A stretch of 34,786 nt of DNA from a virus, in the IMG/VR virus record IMGVR_UViG_3300048554_000248, positions 1 to 34,786 of that record; one strand, given 5' to 3'. Positions 29,010 through 34,786 of this stretch are shown piece after piece. The position numbers and the translations under genes were made by a program. Every line of letters begins with the position of its first letter. Within the stretch, counting starts at the first letter, position 1. The notes beneath the pieces were generated by a model. That model was not told the origin of the DNA. It worked only from the letters and a program-made list of their open reading frames with translations, and ran no database searches.

Positions 29010-29355
29010 GTTCCGTTCGAAGTTCGAAGAGACAGTAGCCTCCGCCTTAAATGCGGCGGGGGTTACCCACTCTTACGAGTCGATGAAACTGGATTACACG
29101 AAGGTCTGCAAATACACGCCAGACTTCGTTTTAGATAATGGAATAATACTGGAGGTAAAGGGCTATTGGCTAGCATCAGACCGAACCAAACACCTACGAG
29201 TGAGGGAAGCACACCCCGACCTCGACATCCGCTTTGTATTCCAACGAGCATCAAACACACTAAGCAAAAAGAGCAAGACCACCTACGGGGACTGGTGCGA
29301 CAAACACGGGTTCCTCTGGTGCGAGAAAAAGCTCCCACACGAATGGACGATTTAA
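28978..29355 (+). CDS. gp3: Endonuclease I, Holliday-junction resolvase (T7 gp3-like)
   Basis: A 125-residue enzyme (T7 gp3 has 149). The catalytic set matches T7: Glu17 in FRSKFEETV, Asp49 in YTPDFVLDNG, Glu59 and Lys61 in ILEVKGYW, followed by RTKHLRVREAHPDLDIRFVF. It resolves branched DNA before packaging and in T7 degrades host DNA. The gene overlaps SSB at its start and the primase-helicase start at its end. T7 has lysozyme (gene 3.5) between genes 3 and 4; here it is absent and genes 3 and 4 overlap. Confidence 0.93.
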   Translation: MKRKRPTRRSKFRSKFEETVASALNAAGVTHSYESMKLDYTKVCKYTPDFVLDNGIILEVKGYWLASDRTKHLRVREAHPDLDIRFVFQRASNTLSKKSKTTYGDWCDKHGFLWCEKKLPHEWTI

Positions 29356-30968
29356 CGGCAGTAGCCACACACCAACCTTGCCCCGACTGCGGAAGCAGCG
29401 ATGCACTCACACACAACTCTGACGGAAGCACCAAGTGCTATTCCTGCGGTATCTTCACACCGAACAGAGACAAAACAAACACACCAACACAACACACAAA
29501 AATGGAAAATGTATCACCCTTAGGATTCGTAAACGGACAGTTCATGGACATCGCCCCACGTGGCATCAACAAGGACACGTGCGTAAAATATGGTTATCAA
29601 ATCGGGGAGCTTAACGGTAAGCCCTGTCACGTTGCTAACTATCGCAACCTAGATGGCACACAGGTAGCTCAGAAGTATCGGTTCGCTGATAAGAGCTTTC
29701 ACTGTAATGGCTCACCTAATTATTTCTTTGGTCAGAACTTGTGGCCTAATGGCGGTAAGAAGCTGGTCATCACTGAAGGTGAGATCGACTGCCTTACTGT
29801 TAGCCAACTTCAAGGTAACAAGTGGCCAGTAGTATCACTCCCTAGTGGCGCTCAGTCAGCCAAGACAATCTTCAAGAAGCAACTTGAATGGCTCTCCTCG
29901 TGGCAGGAGGTCGTTGTTATGTTTGACGAAGACAAGGCAGGACGTGAAGCGGCTGAGAGTGTAGCCCACATCCTTCCTGCTGGTACTTGTAAGATCGCTC
30001 GGTTGTCTATGAAAGACCCGAACGAAATGCTTCTGGCTAACAAAGGAGAAGAAGTTATCCAAGCTTTCTGGAACGCTAAGGTATGGCGTCCTGATGACAT
30101 TGTAGATGGTACTGAGTTGTATGACCGTCTTACTGTCCCCAAGGAAAATGACAGCATCCCTTATCCTTACTATGGACTTAACTCGCTCACTCACGGACTG
30201 CGTAAAGGTGAGATTGTTACCTTCTGTGCTGGCTCAGGCATCGGTAAGTCTGCTGTATGTAAAGAGATTGCTCTACACGTCCTCAAGACCACTGACCGTA
30301 AGCTGGGTTACATCGCCCTTGAGGAATCCATTGAGCGTACCGCTAACGGCATCATCGGTCTGGAGATGTCCAAGCCTCTACACCTAGAGCCCTTCGAGCC
30401 TGATGCTAAATACAACGAGGCTTACAAGAAGACAGTCGGCTCTGGTCGCTTCTACCTGTATGACCACTGGGGTTCCCTAGACAGTGACAACCTACTTGGA
30501 CACATCCGCTACATGGCTAAGGCTATGGATGTAGACTACGTGGTTCTGGATCACCTCTCTATCATTGTATCTGGTATGGGTGACGGTGACGAGCGCCGCA
30601 TGATTGACAACACAATGACCAAGCTACGTGCTCTTGTAGAAGAGACTAAGATTGGTGTTGTTCTTGTTAGCCACCTCAAGCGTCCTGAAGGAAAGGGACA
30701 CGAGGAAGGCGCTGCAACATCCCTAGCACAACTCCGAGGCTCTGCGGCTATCGCTCAGTTGTCCGATATGTGCATTGGCTTAGAGCGTAACCAGCAAGAC
30801 GTAGAGAACCGTAACAGGACAACCCTGCGTGTGCTGAAGAACCGTTTCAGCGGTGAGACAGGCGTAGCTTGTAATCTGCTTTACGACAAAGAGACCTGCC
30901 GTCTCTCAGAGGACACTAACCCTCTCTTCGAGGACACCGATGACGCCACAGCAGGATTCGGACACTAA
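29343..30968 (+). CDS. gp4: Primase-helicase (T7 gp4-like)
   Basis: A 541-residue protein starting at ATG 29343; an in-frame ATG at 29166 lies inside the endonuclease gene and is rejected. The zinc-binding domain has Cys13, Cys16, Cys32 and Cys35 (CPDCG, CYSC). The TOPRIM primase domain has ITEGEIDCLT (Glu146) and FDEDKAG (Asp195, Asp197). The helicase domain has Walker A GSGIGKS (297-303), Walker B VVLDHLSI and the LVSHLKRP segment. The C-terminus ends FGH, close to the Phe-ended tail of T7 gp4 that binds polymerase. Codon 54 is an ATG (29502) behind a CA-rich leader-like sequence; it could give a zinc-free helicase form like T7 gp4B (inference). Confidence 0.95.
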   Translation: MDDLTAVATHQPCPDCGSSDALTHNSDGSTKCYSCGIFTPNRDKTNTPTQHTKMENVSPLGFVNGQFMDIAPRGINKDTCVKYGYQIGELNGKPCHVANYRNLDGTQVAQKYRFADKSFHCNGSPNYFFGQNLWPNGGKKLVITEGEIDCLTVSQLQGNKWPVVSLPSGAQSAKTIFKKQLEWLSSWQEVVVMFDEDKAGREAAESVAHILPAGTCKIARLSMKDPNEMLLANKGEEVIQAFWNAKVWRPDDIVDGTELYDRLTVPKENDSIPYPYYGLNSLTHGLRKGEIVTFCAGSGIGKSAVCKEIALHVLKTTDRKLGYIALEESIERTANGIIGLEMSKPLHLEPFEPDAKYNEAYKKTVGSGRFYLYDHWGSLDSDNLLGHIRYMAKAMDVDYVVLDHLSIIVSGMGDGDERRMIDNTMTKLRALVEETKIGVVLVSHLKRPEGKGHEEGAATSLAQLRGSAAIAQLSDMCIGLERNQQDVENRNRTTLRVLKNRFSGETGVACNLLYDKETCRLSEDTNPLFEDTDDATAGFGH

Positions 30969-30998
30969 TCACCACATAACCACAAACCAAAGGAGTAT

Positions 30999-31505
30999 AT
31001 GAGCAGATGGATACAAGACCAATCATGGAAGCGAGGTCAAGGCGTAGAAGCCATGTTCGCTAAACTGTTAAACGAAAAAGCTATTGAAGCACGAGCGGCT
31101 GACCTTATGGAGCAGTTCTCTCATGTGGATTACGTCTCTGACTTCGGTAAGATTGACGTGAAGGCTCGCAAGCGTGTTGCCCGTAAGGACTCAGACGTAC
31201 AAGACGACCTTGTATGGTTAGAGTTCAAGAACGTCCAAGGAAAGATTGGATGGGTCTACGGGAAAGCCGACTGGATTGCCTTCGAGCGTGAAAAGGACTT
31301 CGTTTTAGTTAAGCGTGCTGACCTAGCCCTTATGGGTGAGAAGCTATGTGATCTTGGAGATCGAGTGTCGGTAGGACGTGACGCTCTCTACAAGGGATAC
31401 CAACGCAGAGGCCGCAAAGACCTCTTATCAATCGTGAAGATGTCAGACGTTCTTAAGTTGTATCATCAACTATGGACAAAAGACGTTGACAACACCGAAC
31501 ACTAA
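30999..31505 (+). CDS. Nuclease-like protein, PD-(D/E)XK-type candidate
   Basis: A 168-residue protein between helicase and polymerase. The central part has DYVSDFGKIDVKARKR, then VWLEFKNVQGKIGWVYGKAD. The Asp in KIDVKA and the Glu-Phe-Lys in LEFKN fit the D...ExK layout of a PD-(D/E)XK nuclease or a restriction-enzyme-like fold, and the following Gly-Trp-containing strand is conserved in the unnamed phage proteins I recall in this position. The start has a good Shine-Dalgarno (GGAG, four bases before ATG), rare in this genome. Likely a replication or recombination function, unproved. Confidence 0.6.
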   Translation: MSRWIQDQSWKRGQGVEAMFAKLLNEKAIEARAADLMEQFSHVDYVSDFGKIDVKARKRVARKDSDVQDDLVWLEFKNVQGKIGWVYGKADWIAFEREKDFVLVKRADLALMGEKLCDLGDRVSVGRDALYKGYQRRGRKDLLSIVKMSDVLKLYHQLWTKDVDNTEH

Positions 31506-31525
31506 CCTTTGATTTAAGTACACAC

Positions 31526-33322
31526 ATGAAAACAATAGCTTACTTCGACATTGAAACCAACGGCATCACGGACTGGTCAACTCTATCTGACCTTAAAGAT
31601 CTGCACTGCCTTGTAGTAATAGACCAGCACGGTACTTGGGCTTATCGTTCTAACACCATCCAAGAAGGACTGGCTCGTCTATCTGCTGCTGACCATATAG
31701 TAGGACACAACAGTATCGGCTTTGACGCCATCGCCCTTTGGAAGCTCTACGGCTACCGTCACACTGGTGTGTTAGACTCAGCGGTGATTGCTCGCCTGAT
31801 GTATCCTGACGTTCGTAGCGATGACTTCAAGCGTAACGACTTCCCTAAACAACTCATTGGTTCCCACAGCTTAAAGGCTTGGGGTTATCGCATTGGTAAC
31901 AACAAGAGTGACCACGGGGAGACTGAAGATTGGTCTACTTGGTCTCAAGAGATGGAAGACTACTGCGTTCAAGATGTGGAGGTCACCAAGTCTCTCTATG
32001 AGTTCTTTCTCAAGAAGGGCTTAGGTGGCCTCCAGCAAGCGTGTGACTTAGAGCATGCCTTTGCTAAAGCTATCCGTGTCCAAGAGATGAACGGTTTCCC
32101 TTTTGACGTTAAAGCAGCAGAAGAACTTACAGCTACCCTTATGGGTCGCCGTGCTGCTCTTGACGTAGAATTGCGTGAGTTATTCACGCCTACTACAGAG
32201 ACCACCAAGAGTAACTGGTGGCTCGCTCCTGATGGCACAAAGTCCCGCACCAAGAAAGCCTTGGTCGAAAAAGGATTCAAGCCAAAGGAGATTACTAAGG
32301 GTGAGCCTGTGACGAAGCTCATTCCTTTCAACCCAAATAGCCGCGACCAAATAGCGGAACGTCTAATGGCTAATGGCTGGAAGCCTAGCGCCTACGAAGG
32401 TAAACGCCCAGCAATCAACGAGGCGGTACTCAAGGACATCGGTACACCCCAATCCGAGAAACTCCTTGAGTACCTCCTCGTCACCAAGCGTCTCGGTCAA
32501 GTGGCTGAGGGTAAACAAGCGTGGCTCAAGCTAGAGCGCAACGGACGTATCCACGGCTCTGTGAATACCAACGGGGCTGTCTCTGGTCGATGCACTCACA
32601 GGAATCCTAATGTGGCTCAAGTGCCATCTACTCGTGCTCCTTATGGTGGCGAGTGTCGCTCTTGCTTCACTGCTCCAGAAGGCAAGGTGCTTGTAGGTGC
32701 TGACGCTAGTGGCTTGGAGTTACGGTGTCTTGCTCACTACCTCCACAACTGGGACGACGGTGCTTATACCAAGGAGATTCTCACTGGAGATATCCACACA
32801 GCAAATCGCATAGCAATGGGTTTGGAGACGCGCGATCAAGCAAAAACGGCGATATATTGCCTCATTTACGGCGGAGGTGATGCTCGTCTAGGTTCCATAT
32901 CAAATGGCGGAGCTAAGGAAGGTAAACGTCTTAAAGCTTCCTTCGTCAAAAAGGTTCCCGCGTATCGCCATCTTACAGAAGCCGTATCAAATGCTTTGGA
33001 AATGAAGGGCATGTTACGAGGTATTGACGGACGTCCTTTGCCTTGTCGTAGTCCGCACTCGGCGTTGAACTTATTACTTCAATCGGCGGGCGCTGTTGTT
33101 ATGAAGCAAGCACTCATTGAGTTCGTAAGGATGGCAAAGCTTCCCTACGAGGTTCACGGGACGATCCATGATGAAATCCAGTTTAGCTGTGCTCCAGAGC
33201 ACGCTGATGAATTAGGTCGCACCTTCTGCAATGCGCTGAGCAAAGCGGGTAAGACTCTCAACTTTAACTGCCCAATTGATGGAGAGTTCTCTATCGGTAA
33301 AAATTGGAAAGACACGCACTAG
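31526..33322 (+). CDS. gp5: DNA polymerase, family A (T7 gp5-like)
   Basis: A 598-residue polymerase (T7 gp5 has 704). The 3'-5' exonuclease has Asp8 and Glu10 in YFDIETNG, GHNSIGFDAIA, and YCVQDVEVT. Polymerase motifs: A with Asp393 (GADASGLELR), B with Lys440 and Tyr444 (AKTAIYCLIYGGGD), and C with His548-Asp549-Glu550. The Tyr in motif B predicts acceptance of dideoxynucleotides, as in T7. The thumb region between ELFTP and FNPNSRDQI is about 40 residues, shorter than in T7, where the thioredoxin-binding insertion lies, so host thioredoxin may not be its processivity factor (inference). One base separates it from the endonuclease VII gene. Confidence 0.95.
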   Translation: MKTIAYFDIETNGITDWSTLSDLKDLHCLVVIDQHGTWAYRSNTIQEGLARLSAADHIVGHNSIGFDAIALWKLYGYRHTGVLDSAVIARLMYPDVRSDDFKRNDFPKQLIGSHSLKAWGYRIGNNKSDHGETEDWSTWSQEMEDYCVQDVEVTKSLYEFFLKKGLGGLQQACDLEHAFAKAIRVQEMNGFPFDVKAAEELTATLMGRRAALDVELRELFTPTTETTKSNWWLAPDGTKSRTKKALVEKGFKPKEITKGEPVTKLIPFNPNSRDQIAERLMANGWKPSAYEGKRPAINEAVLKDIGTPQSEKLLEYLLVTKRLGQVAEGKQAWLKLERNGRIHGSVNTNGAVSGRCTHRNPNVAQVPSTRAPYGGECRSCFTAPEGKVLVGADASGLELRCLAHYLHNWDDGAYTKEILTGDIHTANRIAMGLETRDQAKTAIYCLIYGGGDARLGSISNGGAKEGKRLKASFVKKVPAYRHLTEAVSNALEMKGMLRGIDGRPLPCRSPHSALNLLLQSAGAVVMKQALIEFVRMAKLPYEVHGTIHDEIQFSCAPEHADELGRTFCNALSKAGKTLNFNCPIDGEFSIGKNWKDTH

Positions 33323-33323
33323 G

Positions 33324-33752
33324 ATGAGAACCTGTAAGAAATGCGGAGAGACTAAAGAGTTAACTGATTTTGTGTCTAACAAGTCATGTCGAGGCGGTCG
33401 TACACATACGTGTCACAAGTGTAACTATCAGCTCCTAAAAAGCAGACCAGCAGCCGCTCAAGAGCAGCATCGAAAAACTCAACGCCGTTCGTATCTAAAG
33501 CGTAAGTATGGCGTCACCATGGAGTGGTACGAGAATAAGTTAGAAGAGCAAAAAGGCTTATGCGCTATATGTTCCTGTGACTCCTCAGAACTCCGTAACC
33601 GAGATGCTATGTTTTGTGTTGACCATTGTCACACCACAGGACAGCCTAGAGCTTTACTTTGTCACAAGTGCAACGCGGGGATTGGGATGTTGAAAGACAA
33701 TCCTATTCTAGTAGCACGCGCTTGGACATATCTACAACAACACCAACACTAA
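33324..33752 (+). CDS. Endonuclease VII-family HNH protein
   Basis: A 142-residue protein starting at ATG 33324, one base after the polymerase stop; a longer in-frame start at 33276 lies within the polymerase and is less likely. The N-terminus has zinc Cys pairs (CKKCGE, CHKCNY). The C-terminal nuclease core has CAICSCDSSEL, FCVDHCHTTGQPRALLCHKC and NAGIGMLKDNP, matching phage T4 endonuclease VII-like recombination nucleases: His-Cys-His, Asn and the KDNP helix. It lies between polymerase and exonuclease, where T7 has small genes only. It resembles the C-terminal fragment at position 1. Likely free-standing homing or junction-cleaving enzyme. Confidence 0.85.
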   Translation: MRTCKKCGETKELTDFVSNKSCRGGRTHTCHKCNYQLLKSRPAAAQEQHRKTQRRSYLKRKYGVTMEWYENKLEEQKGLCAICSCDSSELRNRDAMFCVDHCHTTGQPRALLCHKCNAGIGMLKDNPILVARAWTYLQQHQH

Positions 33753-33761
33753 AATACACAC

Positions 33762-34511
33762 ATGAAAGAAACAAAGAATAAGTTATTATTGATAGATGGG
33801 GACATGATCCTCTACAAGGCTGCTTGTGCGGCTGAGCAAGAGATGCGCTGGGATGACAACACGTGGACACTTCAAACCAACATGGTGGAAGCTAAAGCTG
33901 AGGCAGACCGCAACATTGATACCATCAGTAAAGCACTTAAGAGTAAGAAGATTAAGGTCTTCTTCACTCCCAGTCTTACGTTCCGTCACGACATGTGGCC
34001 AGCCTACAAAGCTAATCGTAAAGACAAGCGTAAGCCTCTAGGTATTGGCGAGCTTCGCGACTGGATGATGGAGGAATATGACTCTGAGATGTATCCCAAC
34101 ATTGAGGCTGATGACGCTATCGGTATCTGGGCTACAGAAGACCCTGAGAACCGTGTTGCTGTCTCTGGTGACAAGGACTTCGGAACACTCCCAATTCACT
34201 GGTACAATCATCTAAAGGACACCTTGCGTATCATCACCAAGGAAGAAGCAGACCACTTCCACCTAGTACAATCCCTCATGGGAGACACTACGGATGGCTT
34301 TGGTGGTCTCAAAGGTTGTGGCCCTATGACCGCTAAGAAACTCCTAGAGAAGAACGGAGCTACTTGGCAGACTGTTGTAGACGCCTACGAAGCCAAAGGG
34401 TTCACCGAGGATGACGCACTAATGACAGCTCGCCTAGCTCGTATACTCCGACACGGGGACTACGACTTTGACACTAACGAAGTAACCCTGTGGAATCCTA
34501 CAAATGCTTAA
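33762..34511 (+). CDS. gp6: 5'-3' exonuclease (T7 gp6-like)
   Basis: A 249-residue protein (T7 gp6 has 300) of the FEN family. The motifs present are LLIDGDMILYKAA (Asp12, Asp14), FFTPSLTFRHDMWPAYKANR, the IEADDAIGIWA acid cluster, VAVSGDKDFGTLP, and a helix-hairpin-helix-like LKGCGPMTAKKLLEKNGA. The enzyme removes RNA primers and digests host DNA. It is preceded by a CA-rich leader (CACACATG), and its 3' end overlaps the next gene by eight bases. Confidence 0.92.
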   Translation: MKETKNKLLLIDGDMILYKAACAAEQEMRWDDNTWTLQTNMVEAKAEADRNIDTISKALKSKKIKVFFTPSLTFRHDMWPAYKANRKDKRKPLGIGELRDWMMEEYDSEMYPNIEADDAIGIWATEDPENRVAVSGDKDFGTLPIHWYNHLKDTLRIITKEEADHFHLVQSLMGDTTDGFGGLKGCGPMTAKKLLEKNGATWQTVVDAYEAKGFTEDDALMTARLARILRHGDYDFDTNEVTLWNPTNA

Positions 34512-34786
34512 TTCAATTGACAAATTAGTACACGACATCGAACAAGCCAACATCAAACACAACACAAATATGACTGAAGTAATTAAAACTGTTCTCCCTG
34601 ACTCTGGGGCTCGCTCCGAATTCACCACTGGTGCTGTCCGAGATGCCTCCGAAGGAAAGGGGAATCCCTCCTTGATACCTGTAGATGCTCTTCGGGCTGT
34701 TGCTCGGAGGTTTGAAGACGGAGCTACCAAGTACGGACGTGATAACTGGAAGCAAGGTATTCCTCTTAGTCGCTACGTAGACTCCC
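34504..34786 (+). CDS. dATP/dGTP diphosphohydrolase-type protein, N-terminal part
   Basis: A frame starting at ATG 34504 and open to the window's end; it overlaps the exonuclease stop (AAATGCTTAA). An alternative ATG lies at 34570. The visible sequence includes SEFTTGAVRDASEGKG, then PVDALRAVARRFEDGATKYG, then NWKQGIPLSRYVDS. This pattern (GAxRD, IPxxALR, GAxKYG, NWxxGIPLSRYxDS) is the N-terminal domain of phage proteins annotated as dATP/dGTP diphosphohydrolase or unnamed nucleotide hydrolases. It probably adjusts nucleotide pools during replication. The catalytic half is cut off. Confidence 0.75.
   Translation, partial: MLNSIDKLVHDIEQANIKHNTNMTEVIKTVLPDSGARSEFTTGAVRDASEGKGNPSLIPVDALRAVARRFEDGATKYGRDNWKQGIPLSRYVDS

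Noticed and set aside
34504-34786. Z-genome (2-aminoadenine) biosynthesis system
   Set aside because: No PurZ or DatZ-type protein is present in the window; one nucleotide hydrolase is not enough.

Overview
The window is most of the genome of a T7-like podovirus (Autographiviridae type) that carries a tyrosine integrase. The evidence is a single-subunit T7-type RNA polymerase, a T7-type replication set (gp2.5, gp3, gp4, gp5 and gp6 homologues) and a T7-type virion set (gp11 to gp19), all in T7 order. An integrase upstream of the RNA polymerase, HNH genes and adhesin-type fibre proteins are features reported from marine T7-like phages such as cyanopodoviruses and pelagiphages. I infer an aquatic host of that kind but cannot name it. 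Most genes have poor or no Shine-Dalgarno sequence and start behind A/C-rich or A/T-rich leaders.

The sequence is permuted relative to T7. It opens just upstream of gene 11, runs through the late genes to the large terminase, passes straight into the early region, and ends just after gene 6. Portal, scaffold and capsid genes are absent and should lie in the missing stretch between the window's end and its start. This fits a circularly permuted assembly or a concatemer; the physical termini would then lie near 20.6-20.9 kb.

Layout. 1-90: tail end of an endonuclease VII gene. 95-5163: tail tube proteins gp11 and gp12 (gp12 split into two ORFs by an extra domain), gp13 and a cupin-like protein. 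5168-12386: internal core proteins gp14, gp15 and gp16. 12399-14383: tail fibre, a tiny ORF and a tail-collar protein. 14417-14805: short holin candidate and small terminase. 14824-17449: two accessory adhesins, inserted between small and large terminase. 17454-18296: two HNH endonucleases. 18250-19926: large terminase. 19909-20559 (minus): antisense HNH gene. 20605-20934: non-coding, with sigma70-type promoters and a spaced CCTTWAAA-type array. 20935-21508: three-gene early operon ending in a terminator at 21536. 21651-21720: tRNA with an odd anticodon loop. 21721-22298: non-coding control region. 22299-23878: small early genes with CA-rich leaders. 24056-25078: integrase. 25133-25666: two small genes. 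25667-25932: repeat-rich control region before the RNA polymerase. 25933-34511: RNA polymerase, SSB, endonuclease I, primase/helicase, a nuclease-like protein, DNA polymerase, endonuclease VII and exonuclease. 34504-end: truncated nucleotide hydrolase.

The best candidate for something undescribed is a set of shared repeat sites. A paired motif with core GACAAATC, its second copy 11 bp away, occurs at 21806-21824 (inverted), 25669-25685 and 25906-25922. Each lies near a sigma70-like promoter, and the last two bracket the leader of the RNA polymerase gene together with a nested AGGTGACA inverted repeat. This looks like an operator system that could switch the early and RNA polymerase transcripts, as an integrase-bearing T7-like phage would need. 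No classical repressor is recognisable. The main alternative is that these are the phage polymerase's own promoters, since AGGTGACA resembles the SP6 promoter core. Other points of interest are the split gp12, five HNH or endonuclease VII genes at conserved junctions, and the lack of a recognisable endolysin.
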